64,000 nucleotides of DNA from Imbricaverruca yamaguchii (GCA_034440575.1 JAOTOL010001549.1:327001-391000); one strand, 5' to 3'. Positions 11,101 through 23,414 are shown, counted from the stretch's first letter. Made by a program: numbers and translations. The notes: generated by a model not told the origin, from the letters alone.

Positions 11101-11305
11101 AATGCATTCTAATAATTAATCAGCCTCTTGATGTTACTTCGGCTGCCTGCTGATGTTGTGGGAGTTCTTCATTGAATATGTTAAAAATATGGTGTACATT
11201 TTTTTAGACAGGAAAAGCTTGTTTTTGCTTCTGATTTGTGGTGGATGGGGTGAGATTTGTGCTTGGGTGAGTTGATGGTGGTGGGTGTGCACTGCACAAA
11301 CCCCT
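8116..11305. other. No gene seen; minor tandem duplications
   Basis: No recognisable protein. Small repeats are a 19-bp unit CGGAATGGGGCTAAGTCTA three times at 9148-9204, a ~15-bp GGCAGGATAAAAA unit about three times near 9065-9108, and a ~40-bp direct duplication beginning GGCACACATAAGCTGACT at 10850-10889 and 10890-10926. Confidence 0.6.
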
Positions 11306-11309
11306 TTAA

Positions 11310-12176
11310 CACTCGCACGTCCGGCGGTCCGCGCAAACTTCGCCGGTCCGGAAGGGGGGCAGATGTCTTCCCCCATAAGATCTCTAGAACTATACTAGCT
11401 AGCGACAAACGGAAAACGGCGTTGGATAGCTGGTGACAAGCTCTATCGAAAGTGCTTCGGTAATTTTTTGTCCCGGTCAATATTCAGGTCACTGGGTCAT
11501 CATAGGTCAAATTCGACCAGATTGGGTGGGACTCTCAGATATTGACACATATCTCAGGACCTCTAACAGATAGAAACAAACGGCGAACGTTATTCGATTT
11601 ACAGAGGACAATCGAGGCGCCAACTACGTACCCAAGCAGGAATACTTCTTACTCCGAACTACTCCGAAACTATGACCTCAGGTCGAGGTCATGAAGTAGC
11701 CTAGGGAGGGCATGTATGTATCAATCGACACGTCTTGGCAATGCAAGCACAATGACGTCAATTTGAGTCTTCTAGCTCAATGCAGTGCGATATAATGCGC
11801 AGAAATGTGCTAGTGATCTTAGGTGACCTCAGATGACCTTGGTGAGGCCACTGAGCAAAAATGTCAGCGGTAACATTGAGCATAGCTTCCAACTACACGC
11901 CACAATCGTTGAGAGGTCATTCTGAGAGCAAAAGTTTGAAATCAATCGCCCAATTATTGTGGAAGTTATGCCACCTGGAACTGCAAGGGATGTTGGGTCA
12001 CTTCGACTGACCTGGTGACCTGACATGAGGTGACCCAGGGTTAAAAATGTATGAGAATATGCGGAAAAGACGAATGAGCAGCCATGCGAGGTTTGACCTT
12101 GCTAACTCGAATAGCATGGCGGCAAATTCGGAAAAACCGCAGTGGGGGCAGATTTCTGCCCCCGGACGTGCGCGGG
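11310..12176. mobile_element. Non-autonomous DNA transposon (MITE) with piggyBac-like ends
   Basis: The left end CACTCGCACGTCCGG (11310-11324) and the reverse complement of the right end, CCCGCGCACGTCCGG (12162-12176), match at 13 of 15 bases. Each is directly bordered by TTAA (11306-11309 and 12177-12180), the target of piggyBac transposases. Just inside each end is a G5-6CAGA...C5 hairpin, perfect at 12144-12163 and imperfect at 11352-11372. At 867 bp with no transposase frame, it is a non-autonomous element. The CCC bases outside the TTAA also partly match, so the TTAA could lie inside the repeat and not be the duplication. A relative lies at 55987-56797. Confidence 0.6.
11486..12033. promoter_or_regulatory. 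Cluster of AGGTCA half-sites inside the MITE
   Basis: AGGTCA or its complement TGACCT occurs at 11486, 11504, 11673, 11686, 11824, 11834, 11914, 12008 and 12016, with a near match AGGTGA at 12028. The pair at 11824/11834 is a direct repeat spaced by four, and 12008/12016 is spaced by two. AGGTCA is the core half-site of nuclear receptors; whether anything binds here is inference. Confidence 0.35.
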
Positions 12177-12180
12177 TTAA

Positions 12181-13085
12181 GCGGGCATGGATGCGGTTTG
12201 AAAATTGTTGGTGGATCATTCAATCCACATGTGTGGAGGGGATCAGGGGAATATGACTGGATGGCTAGGGCAGATAGACATTGATAGGTGTGTGGGATGT
12301 TGATGGATTGCTTCTCTAGGATGTGATGACGGTTGGGGTGGGTCTTTTTACCCGGCTTATGGTATCTTCCATTGATGGACTTAACTGGATGGGTCCTAGT
12401 GGCTCTTATTAACTCTAATCACTTTATGACTTTATGACTTTATGACTTAAAGTCACAATTAAAACTTTGTACAGTCATGGTCATGGTATGGTCATAGCTG
12501 ATGCCGGTTTTCTGATAACAGTTCGGAGCTGAGCGCTGATGGTTAGTGTGCTGTCTTTTGGCGCAATTTCTGGAGGAGAAAATATTGCGTATGTTAACAT
12601 GCATTATTGTTCGCTCATTCAAACATAAATGAGCAAATATACAAACAAGCTTAAAAGAAACCTATTGACAATGTTTATTCATGGGGAAAAACGGTACCCA
12701 TATGATTGGCATGTGCATGAATGTGTGCTGGAGTTGACCAGTGATTCAGTTAGTATGCACACTCGACGCAGAACTGACGAATATGATGAAAATAGCACGA
12801 GAGGAAAACAGCCATCCGGATATCCTGGCAACAAACGTGTCGCATTTATTCACATACCGGGATCGGAGGTAATATACGTACATATGCACGATAAATTGAC
12901 GGTAATACGCTGACGATATTATACCAACGATAATACGCTGACGTTGTTCATTGACAATAGCATATAGCCAATCATACAGTGATGACAATACACTGACCAT
13001 AATACACTGACACTGACCATAACACTGACCATAACACACCGACAATAATACCCTCACGATACATGGTCGAAACAGGAGACAGTAT
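12181..13085. other. No gene seen
   Basis: Holds a three-fold GACTTTAT repeat near 12425-12447 and a loose run of short ACTGACCATAACA and TACGCTGACGATAATA words at 12900-13060 just before the 26-bp array. No recognisable protein. Confidence 0.5.
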
Positions 13086-13090
13086 GCAAG

Positions 13091-13905
13091 GTCCGTGCAG
13101 TGCTCCTTAGCTTGCCGTCAATGCAGTGTTCCTTAGCTTGCCGTCAATGCAGTGTTCCTTAGCTTGCCGTCAATGCAGTGTTCCTTAGCTTGCCGTCAAT
13201 GCAGTGTTCCTTAGCTTGCCGTCAATGCATTGCTCCTTAGCTTGCCGCCAGTACAGTGCTCCTTAGCTTGCCGCCAGTACAGTGCTCCTTAGCTTGCCGT
13301 TAGTACAGTGCTCCTTGGCATGCCGTCAATGCAGTGCTCCTTAGCTTGCCGCCAGTACAGTGCTCCTTAGCTTGCCGCCAGTACAGTCCTCCTTGGCATG
13401 CCGTCAGTGCAGTGCTCCTTAGCTTGCCGCCAGTACAGTGCTCCTTAGCTTGCCGCCAGTACAGTGCTCCTTAGCTTGCCGCCAGTACAGTCCTCCTTGG
13501 CATGCCGTCAGTGCAGTGCTCCTTAGCTTGCCGCCAGTACAGTGCTCCTTAGCTTGCCGCCAGTACAGTGCTCCTTGGCATGCCGTCAGTGCAGTGCTCC
13601 TTAGCTTGCCGCCAGTACAGTGCTCCTTGGCATGCCGCCAGTACAGTGCTCCTTAGCTTGCCGTCAGTACAGTGCTCCTTGGCATGCCGTCAATGCATTG
13701 CTCCTTGGCATTCCGTCAGTGCAGTGCTCCTTAGCTTGCCGCCAGTACAGTGCTCCTTGGCATGCCGTCAGTACAGTGCTCCTTGGCATGCCGTCAGTGC
13801 AGTGCTCCTTAGCTTGCCGCCAGTACAGTGCTCCTTGGCATGCCGTCAGTGCAGTGCTCCTTAACATGCCGTCAGTGCAGTGCTCCTCAATATGCCGCCA
13901 GTGGA
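13091..13905. repeat. 26-bp minisatellite with three-unit higher-order repeats
   Basis: About 31 units of GTGCTCCTTAGCTTGCCGCC plus AGTACA. The left units carry TCAATGCA and GTGTTCC variants, and the middle and right mix type A (TTAGCTTGCCGCC) with type B (TTGGCATGCCGTC). From about 13330 to 13600 they recur as A-A-B, giving a 78-bp higher-order unit. Frames in this array (72-121 residues, QCSLACRQYSAPWHA-like) come from the unit and are not judged coding. Confidence 0.95.
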
Positions 13906-14439
13906 GTGGTTCGATGGGCCGCCTCGCCGCCGCGTCTCCGGTGGCATTGGCCCTGCGCCAGCTGACCCTCTCAGGCCGAGGATAAATTTACACGTTTAGC
14001 GCCGAACCGTATACTTCCAGAGCGGGAGAGATCAACGGAGGCTACCGCTCTGCCAAATAAGCTACCACGATGGCACATTACACAGGAACAAGCCGGATAG
14101 TCGCTTCCCTGTCCGTGGATGTGTATAATGACGATGGATGACGCACCAGGTGACGGCGGTTGGCCATAGCTTACGTGGCTGCTGTTACAAGTGCCACATT
14201 CACACAAATACAAATCGTAGATGTCTTTGGCTTTAAGAGTGCCACTTTTTATCGATAGGGTGGGCCATTGCAGCCCATGTTTGGTTTGTCCTCTCGTCAT
14301 TCCAGATGAAACTTGACAGTTAGCCCAATATGATAACACCAGACAAAAGCAGCATTCGAGGTAGCTTTGGATATCAAAATGGTGTGTTGCATCCCTACCT
14401 CTCCCATCCAATCATCGTCATTGACTGTGACATAGTGGA

Positions 14440-14725
14440 CGACATGAACGACATAGACAGTGCCACAGTGGGAGACATTGAAGACATGGGCACAGTGCCG
14501 CAGTTGGAGACATGTTGGACATGGACACAGTGCCACAGTGGGAGACGTGTTGGACGTGGCCATAGTGCCACAGTGGGAGATTTGGAGGGCATGGACAATG
14601 CCTCAATGGAAGACATGGACGATATGGACAGTGCCACAGTGGGAGACATGGACGACATGGACAGTGCCACAGTGGGAGACATGGAGGGACACGGACAGTG
14701 CCACAGTGGGAGGCATGGAGGACAT
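14440..14725. repeat. Imperfect ~33-bp minisatellite
   Basis: Roughly eight diverged units around GACAGTGCCACAGTGGGAGA plus CATGGACGACATG. Units near 14620-14680 are close to 33 bp and keep frame; earlier units differ in length. An ATG-started frame (14330-14800, 156 codons) reads an acidic DMDSATVGD repeat and then leaves frame, so coding is doubtful. Confidence 0.85.
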
Positions 14726-14799
14726 GCCCTCACAGTCATTTTCCTATGGGAGACAAGACTCTACATTCGAATGAAATGGTCCCTCTCAGACGTAAGGTA

Positions 14800-16320
14800 G
14801 ACGTTAGGGCTATCACCGATTTCAGACAATTGTTCTCTAACTTAATGCGGTTCTTCGTCGACTTTCTACTACCCCTCTCCGATTTTTGGTGTTTTTTTTT
14901 CCGTAGCTGATTGCCCTCCCATGACTAAATATGATACTCCATAAACTTCCACAGCCCTCCCTGACTTCACATGACCCTCTTATGGCACGGGCGCTTCTTG
15001 GACTCCATAGGCCACGTGATTAATTATTAGAAGGACCCTTGCTGACTTCCCGCGACCCCTGCCTGTAATTGCATATTTCGAAACTCACCGAGGGGGACAT
15101 GAAATCTCAAAGGACACCGGTATCTTATCGGAGGGGCGATGAGACACCAGTATGAGAGGAGATCAGTCCAGAAGAGAGTTGACCTTGATAGGACTGTCAC
15201 CGTGTCCTTGCAGAGGTGTCACTAACTGATAACTATAACTTTCCAGCAGAGCACTGGAACCTCCCCAGAGGCCTCGATTTTCCTTAAGAGGTGTGCATTC
15301 GACTGACTGAAAAAGGAGATGCCGTCAGGCAATCATTGAAGAATCCCAACATTTCTAGAGAGGGCTGGGGCTGGCAACGTTCGGGTGACAGGTCTCTAAG
15401 CGTTGGAAAGTTATTCCATAAAACTTGAGGAGTGGCGGAAATATTTCCTCCGTCTTCAGCAGTTCCAATTTCAAAGATGATCGCATATCTATAAGCAGAA
15501 CGTTTCTTACAGTCTGAGAAGCGCGCATCTTCCCAATAGTGAAGAAAGACGTTCTATGTTCCTATAAATTTCCCAGGGAAGTCATAGTATTATTTATACT
15601 GGACCCCGGTGGGATCAGGGTGCCTCATGGGGATTTGGAGCCCCTGTGAGTTAGAAGTGCCACTCATAGCAAGAGGACCCCTGGTGGCTGCAATGTTATA
15701 TTGGAGCTTGACGTTTCTGGAACTTGGAAGGGCTAGTAATTAAATGGTCCCTGGGGAAAGAGAGGGCCCCATGGGCTAGAGGGTCTCTTGGAACTCGAGG
15801 AACTTTGGAACCGGAGATCTGCTGGGAGGTGGAGAGCATATGGGAGTTTGGGGGCTCCGGGAGTTTTGAAGTTTCCTCATTGGTGGAAGAGGAACAAACG
15901 GACCTGGAGGGGGTCTAATCTTTCGTCAAGTTTTGAAGTTTCCCGATTTCACCTTATCTCAAAAAGAGTCTCTACTTGATAACACAAAACACTTCGCTGT
16001 GAACCCCACGGGGGGTTCCGCGGCGGTTTGGATGCTCCTGTAAGAAGGGTCAGAACTATACCAATATCATTAGGAATAGGACACAATGCATGAATAAAAT
16101 TGGAGATAAAAAATTTGATTCGGGCGCGCTCCACACCATCACAGGGTGAAAGCTGAAATTATTGGGGAGGCCACGCTGGCTTTTAGAGGGTCCGGTCCCC
16201 AAAATATACAAGGTCAAGTTCCAGTGCAAGTACAAAGTTCCACCCGTGCCTGTAAAGTTGAATTGTTCCTAAATATTGAGGGCTTACGGTATGTAGCTAG
16301 GTTCGATATTCTTATTGCGG
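14800..16320. other. No gene seen
   Basis: Unique-looking sequence with only short frames. No repeat shared with other parts of the window was noticed. Confidence 0.5.
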
Positions 16321-16325
16321 TATAT

Positions 16326-16339
16326 ACGGTATGTATATA

Positions 16340-16386
<47 letters not shown>

Positions 16387-16399
16387 CGGTATGTATACG

Positions 16400-16444
<45 letters not shown>

Positions 16445-16470
16445 CGATATATACGGTATATACGGTATTA
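16326..16470. repeat. AT microsatellite with embedded CGGTATGTATACGATA words
   Basis: Three (AT)n runs are separated by repeats of a short GC-containing word (ATACGGTATGTATACGAT), which itself appears at both edges. The Tyr/Ile frame through it is an artefact. Confidence 0.9.
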
Positions 16471-16931
16471 AACTAATACCATGCGAACTTTTGATGGCAG
16501 TCTCATGCTACTGGCACATTTGCGTAGTATCCTTCCCATGATATTCCTCACCTGTGATGTATATTATTCTTACGAATCTTTGTCTCCACCAAGCAACCAA
16601 CCAACCAAGCACAGTCGTTTGAACTTGCGAATGCTATGAGCTGCGAACATTATATTTCATGAACGTCATGAAAGAAGATTCTTGCCACGAATCTCATGCA
16701 ATATGACTTTTGCTACGGGCTTCATGCTACCCGAACCTTGAGCTCCGAATCCATGTGTATGCTTATTCTGCAATGCGAACTTAGGAGAAGGCAGGGGAGA
16801 GAGGCATACAACACCCCCTAATCTCTTGGGAACTCGCACGAAATCCCAAGCGAATTATTGAGATAAGATCTACATGATGACGATTCCACGTTCTCAGTGT
16901 ATGACCAAGATTGACCTCAGAAGACAAAGCA

Positions 16932-17222
16932 ATGAGAAAAGATGGACGTTTTTCCTGTCTTAACAGTTGCTCTTGTAATCACCCTTTTGGTGGTCCAAAT
17001 CTTGTTGATGCTGTTGAACATATTTGTGCTTGCCTTCGGTACGATGGGTCAAGATGTCCATGTACCATTATAACCGAACAAAGCTACCATATCATGAATG
17101 ACGGAGTCCTAAAAGTAGAAACGTACTACGTTACCGATATTCTATGCCATAGGAAGGATATTTGGATAAACGAAAGTTCAAATGTTCAATATTCAACTGG
17201 TGTAGATGCAATAGATGAGTAG
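16932..17222 (+). CDS. Small Cys-rich hypothetical ORF
   Basis: An ATG frame of 96 codons (G at -3) in non-repetitive DNA. The start region is Cys-rich: C-x3-C-x-C-x-H (CLNSCSCNH) followed by PFGGPN, then CAC and later RCPC within the first 55 residues. The rest is hydrophilic with no signal peptide or membrane segment. The Cys spacing recalls small zinc-binding modules in transposon-borne proteins, but I do not recognise the family. It could be an exon, an element fragment or chance; no splice sites or neighbouring exon were established. Confidence 0.2.
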   Translation: MRKDGRFSCLNSCSCNHPFGGPNLVDAVEHICACLRYDGSRCPCTIITEQSYHIMNDGVLKVETYYVTDILCHRKDIWINESSNVQYSTGVDAIDE

Positions 17223-17229
17223 CTTGGCG

Positions 17230-18085
17230 ACGACTAGCATGCACACACCGCTTCGATACCGTTTGATAGCGCCTATAAGTCCCACTTTCACTACACTCTG
17301 GAACCCCCCTTGATTGCCGTAACAATTTATAAATACATCATTAAAACGAACATTGTACAGGAATGCTGCGCATAAAGCTATACAGCAATATATTTCGCAA
17401 CCACAATTAATTGAAAAATTAGAGTGACAAAAACGAAAAAAATCAAGAGCATTCCTTCCCAAACGTGGTTGTGGAGGCGCCGTGATTTAAGTATCAGTTC
17501 AAATATTTGCACGAGGTGTAGAAAAGATAGTTAGGCATCCAAGTTCCAGATGGAGGGGACTTTGTTCACCCTTATAGAGAATAGGGCTAAAGGTGGTTGA
17601 ATAAAGTTTGTTGCGGATGGGTGGGAGATGCAGTTCGAGTTTCGGGGAGCATCAGTGATGAATGATCGTTCGCAGGACGTTATCTTGTTTGCTGGCAATG
17701 TTTGAGCGTCGGCGTTTCTGAGGTCCCTTTCGGCATTAGTGATGAGTGCCTGGGGAATGATAGAGCTAATGCAGTCCGGGTATCTGTGGGATTGTTAACT
17801 GGCTTATGGTAAAACGTAAGCAGATGCGTGTCGCGTCTAGTTTTTCGGGTGACACATCCTAGTTCCTCTGCCAGTTCGTTTGAAGAAGTTAGATATGGAG
17901 TGCTGGCCAGTGACATTGCAGACCTATGCTGTGGTCGTTCTAGTCTCCGTTCGTCTGAAGAAGTTCGAAATGTAGTATCGGCCAGTAGCATCGCAGCCCT
18001 GCGCTGTAGTGCTGTAGTTGTTATAGTCTCAGTTCGTCGTGTGCAGCTGTATGTTCGTCAAAAACTATGTCACTGTATTCGTGGC
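17230..18085. other. No gene seen
   Basis: A short direct duplication is visible at about 17880-18010 (TCTGAAGAAGTT plus GCCAGT...CAGNCCTGCGCTGT). Otherwise nothing supported. Confidence 0.5.
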
Positions 18086-18088
18086 ATA

Positions 18089-18149
18089 ATATGGTCATAT
18101 CGTGTATGTCGATATGACCATATATGATATGGTCATATCGTGTATGTCG
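18089..18149. repeat. Inverted repeat plus direct copy of a 14-bp AT-rich word
   Basis: ATATGGTCATATCG at 18089-18102 is followed after seven bases by its exact reverse complement (18110-18123), then by a third, direct copy at 18127-18140. The flank TGTATGTCG is also repeated after the first and third copies. It can fold either as one hairpin or the other. Confidence 0.9.
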
Positions 18150-18983
18150 TTTATGTGTTATTGCTTGTACTGCTATGAGTAGATATTTTGCGGATGATAA
18201 ACTGAGCCGAACGTTGCATTTTGTGTTGTTGTTGGGTGACATGGTATGGTCGCGATATCTGAGGTCTTTTGTTGGTACAATGGCGAAGTCCGATGCATAA
18301 ATGTTGATGCAATTAAGTGATGGAGATTGGTTGCCAAGCAAAATTTAATTCATGTGGTGAGTTGATATTTGTGTGACTGAAACATTGATGTGTCCTTGAC
18401 GAATTAACCGTGCATATAAACCTAAATGCAATCGCCCATTGAGTTTGCTATTCGTGGATTGTATCCGAGTCTTGTTGTCAGGGTTGTTGCACTACGTGAG
18501 TGTCCTGGCGTGTGGGATGTATGCAGGGAGGTGTCGCTGCGCAAAAGATAACGCCATCAATCACCTTACACGACAGCCCGTCTGAGTTCCGTGAAACCAA
18601 CACGAGTCCCTATACCGATCCATGTTGGCGTACTAAGCAAATAAATCCTGTGCAGGAGTAGACGTCACATATTCTGGCATTTTTGTCGTCTGCCTGTCAG
18701 ACACACCAGGCAAGTGTGAGATGTCCAATAAACGGAAAATCCAGCTTTGCGCTTGCACGGCAGTTCGTAATGGCATGACTATGTTGTCGGCGTATTTTGA
18801 AATATCTGGGAAATTATCGTGACGACACACCCACCGCCCAAATTTCTGTGCAGACTGTGCGCTGAGTGTGCCGGTGATAATTCTGTGCTATGGAAAGCAC
18901 AACAGGCGCTCTCTTGATTCGACACTAACGTTATCAAATGTAGCGTCAAAAGCAGTCTTAGGAATACAGCACTGTAGAAGGAC

Positions 18984-19071
18984 ACCACTGTCGAAATACA
19001 CCAATGTCGAAATGCACCACTGTCGAAATACACCATTGTCGAAATACACCGTAACACAAATACACCACTGT
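18984..19071. repeat. 16-bp tandem repeat, about 5 copies
   Basis: Units of ACCACTGTCGAAATAC with single-base variants (ACCAATGTCGAAATGC, ACCATTGTCGAAATAC) and a more diverged fifth unit. Confidence 0.85.
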
Positions 19072-19499
19072 AATAGTACTGTGGTATAGTATTGACGAAT
19101 GACAACACATATTACTGACAGGACGACATGGTCTAGTAAACGTGCAAGTAGAGGATTATATGTGGCTAATTGCTGTAATATAGCTGCTATTATAAGGCTT
19201 AGAGCCGTTTCAAGCATGTTCAAAGTTATGTGTATGATTAAAATTGATCAGCAGTCAAATGTTCATCATTGCCCATGGTCGGCCATTTTATTCGAGCATT
19301 CTGTTGATGCATCTGCATTATCATGAACATCCGGTCAAGTATCTTCATACAATCATAAATGTAGATACATATATAATAAGTACAATGGGCTAGCAAGCAA
19401 TGGTTTTAATCGCATTGGAAACTATTAGAATAATACACGAAGGAAAATTCCGACAATGAGCCTTCTGGGCTGCTGATAAATTGATACCAAAACCATGGA

Positions 19500-19616
19500 T
19501 ATCAAGCTCTGTCGCTGATAGCTGTTCAGCTTGATGGAGCTGGACAGTTCTCGTGCGACAGAGCTTAATAGAGCTTGGCAGAGCTCTCTCTCTTTATCGT
19601 GCGACAGAGCTTGATA
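19500..19616. repeat. 16-bp inverted repeat around direct repeats (MITE-like)
   Basis: TATCAAGCTCTGTCGC at 19500-19515 is the exact reverse complement of GCGACAGAGCTTGATA at 19601-19616. Between them, CGTGCGACAGAGCTT occurs near 19552 and again near 19599. TTGATACCAA flanks both sides (19481 and 19611). This could be a tiny foldback element or local rearrangement; no target-site duplication was identified. Confidence 0.6.
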
Positions 19617-19639
19617 CCAAGCTTTGTCACACGATGTCG

Positions 19640-22600
19640 TTTAAGTCAAAATGACGTACCACGTGCATAACCGACTAACAATTTTAGCAAACACCCATGG
19701 CTGAAAGCAATCAGATCGTTAGGACGTGAGGTGAGAAATAGACATTCCCATGGCAGGTCATTCCAGGGTGAAAGACGACTTCGGCTGAGACACGGCAGCT
19801 GAATACAGAGAGCGTGGCTCTCGCGCCATGGTTCAGGTCACGTGGCCACGCGATGGCCGTAAATTCGCTGGAGTTAGTGAACGCTGCGCCTCTGTAGGCT
19901 TCATTAGCCTTTGGCGCCTCCGGCCGCCCGTTTATAAGGTAGAGATGACCGCTTTTGTCGAAGAGTACTTGCTCGATCCGGCTGGGAGCTGAATGACCAT
20001 CTCTCCGGTGAGAATGTCGCAGGCTGCATGGGAAAATTACTTCGGACGACGAAGATCAGTTGAGAAGTGCCCATTCGAGTAAATAATCCCGGGAGTTTCG
20101 AGCTAAAATATAAGCAGAGAACGGGAGGACATACAGGTACTTGGATGGCATGGTACCTACACCACCGTAAATCAGCAGTAGTTACAGCGCCTCTGCATCC
20201 GTTTGCTCTATGCTGCCACTTTGGTGCTTTCATGAATATTTAAAAAACATCTATCGAAACACACAAAAAGAACAGAAACGAAAATAAACATGTTGCACGA
20301 ACACTTTGAAAGCATTTTCATAATTTCTTTCACATATGCAAGTCACATCATTAGCTTATTCCGGTATAAAATATACAGTTTTCATCACAAACCATTTCAT
20401 ATATTTAGATAATATTCCAGGAGTTCAATGGTATATTGCTACCATCCAGAATTCCGTTCTCGTTAAAATTTATATTGGCTTTCGCCTTATTTCACACAGT
20501 TCATGTGATCAAGACGAGCAAGGCCAACATTGATGCCGAATATACATATATATATATTTTTTTTTTTTTTTTTGGGGGGGAACAATGTCTGCTGTACACT
20601 AGGTGAAGCAAATGCAAACAACGGAAGCCCAGCGAGGCAGTTCTGTCTGAACCCCCGCGTTTTAGACCAGTATTTGGGACCTAACCGGCCTTCAATCGGT
20701 GCTCTGTCAGTTCATTGGAAAGCGTCAAGCACTAACATTTTAATATAAATGTTTTCTAAGCTTAATGATCACAATCATAAGGTAAATTGCATAGCCGAAT
20801 TCATAATTTCAACTAACAGTTTTGTCATTTGCATTGAACAGCCTGAATATATGTCATAAAATATGTCAACGGTATTCAGTATGCTAATTGTTGAAAACAG
20901 TTTCTTATCAAGAATATTCATTCATGGCTGAATCGTATCACTGGCATACCCTTTCATGAAAATTGCGGCTTGCACCTGGAATCAAGCAAAGCAATGCTTC
21001 ACATTATTTGCCCATATACCAACTAATGGGGCACGACTGGAGCCAGGTTAAGATGTCAAATACGTGATCAAAATGTAAAACACTATAAGCATTGCAATAC
21101 ATTTGTCTTAAGGTGATCCAGCACTACCAGTGTGCTTCATTTATGGACGCATAGACAATCGGCATCGTTTTCTTCAAAATGTGTCCAGTCACAGTGCGAG
21201 TAAAAACACAATTCTGAAACAGAACCAGTCTTCAGACACGGTTTATTATTTACCTTGAACTATTACAAAGAAAACAGCGAATTTCTGGTCATGCGCAATG
21301 CTACATTCATTCATATTTGAACATGAATGTGTATCATACCGGGGCCAATGTTTGCATCGAACAATTATGAGGTGCACAATTAAAAGCTGCAATGTACTTC
21401 AGTATTTACACTTCATATTACATCCTACGTAAGTAATATCCAATAGTAGAATTGTCTGTCCTATAACCGATGGTTGCACCGCTTTAGTCTCCAAACTACA
21501 CCCTTGATTTGACTCTTTGACATCGGCTGTAAGCTACTTACCTAACATAACAACTAAAACAATGAATAACGAACGAATGAATATACAGGAAAAACAACAT
21601 GGGAACAGCACCATACATTGAAGAAATTAACGATAAACCAACCTCCACAATCGCGCCCTCACATGTTTCGGCAGTGGCAGTGTTTACGGGCAGTCAAAGG
21701 CCGTGAAATTCGGCGCGCATATACCATGCCTGCCGCTGCGCAGTGACACTTTGTAAATGGTGTTCCATCGACCAGGTATTGAGGTTGAAAAGCTCTAATT
21801 GTGCTACTGCAATTATAGAAGGAATAATTGTGGGAAAAAGGCGCATAACACATCACTCTGGGAATGGATTATCAATGTAAGGCTGACTTAGGCGAAGCAA
21901 TCTGCATTTGAGCTGGGCCATGCTCACAGAACACCTAATCGCTAATCTGAACAAGATTTGTGATCAGTGTAGCACTGGTGGTCAAGCCGAGTTTGAGTTT
22001 GACTACTGACAAAGGTGGGACGTATTCTAATAACCCGGGTAGGTGAGATATGAAGTGATAGTTGGCAACATTAACATTGCATTAAGCATACTGACATTAA
22101 CCAAAACGTGTATTCCAACACCGGTTTCTTTCTAAAACATCTTCAGTACACTCTGCCCGGGCTTCAACCGGGCTCGATCAAAGGAGACTGACTCGACCCG
22201 GGTCCTAAGATACTGGGCATTCGGCACCTCCACTGTACACCACAATACTGGAATGCACACTGACCTGTCATACTCTGAGACTTGCTCGCTATCCATCCCC
22301 AGCCGCGTTCATCTGCACATGTTTTTGTGCCGCGGCCACACGACTTCGCCTGCAACAGAAAAAGGTGATACAGGTGAACATTTCGCCACAAGTTCACTAC
22401 ATTCTGCAACAGCTGGCGGTGACACATTTGAATAATCAAAATGGAACTCTTCAGCAACTACTCCTACGGCAAGGCTTAGCCAACTCAACAATGCATTGTC
22501 ACAGCCGAAGAGTGCTGAATTTGAGTCTTTCATAGTAAGGGACATTCCGTGAAAATACCACACTATGCGACATGGTTCAACATGCTGACATTTGATAATA

Positions 22601-23414
22601 GTACGTTGTTGCGGTGGATAAAAGCACCACACTTCCACGAACAGTAACAGTTCATTATCTCCCTCTCTCTCTCTCTATACTCTTGAACCACGGGTTGCAA
22701 CATTGCAACATCAAGACCTAACCTAATCATATCATCTCAACCACGCTCGCCAATCAACGATACCGGGTTGTCAGTTGCATTCAACTGCTGAGTTCCATAG
22801 CATTTCAACACAGCAGTCAACAGAAGTCCAGCAACATCGAGAGTATTTGGCAAGCCATGCGTCGCCCTCGAGTTATACTGCGCCGAAGGACTTGCGCGGG
22901 CAACGGCACAAGCCATGCCAACGGAATATACTGCACTGTACCGTAATACAAAAATGCATTGCGGTACAGCCTACGCTAACGAAGAGATTGCATTGGATGC
23001 CGAGAAGTTAACTTTGAAAGCATTGCGCTCTAACAAAAACTTAATCCTGGTCTAGAAATTGGCGCTGGCTAGGGCGTTGTACTTCCAATTCGATGGGAGG
23101 GTAAAGACGTCAAATAAAATACTCGTTTTTAACTGACGCAAACATGATTCATGGCGCACGGCGTTTCTCTGTGCAGTATGTTTACAGTTTTAATTCATCT
23201 CGTCAGAACACGATACTCAATCATCAATGTCATATTCCACCGCGCCATTCTAAGCACGATATTTCACAGTTTGCTGCCAGATCAGCGAAATTTCATTTTG
23301 CAACCCACGTGGCCAAAACAGCGCTACCAAATGACAGCAGAGGCAGTCCCTCCATTAAGAGGGACCAAATGTCCAAATGTCCGTAATAGCCACTGCACGT
23401 GGAGGGCATGTATT

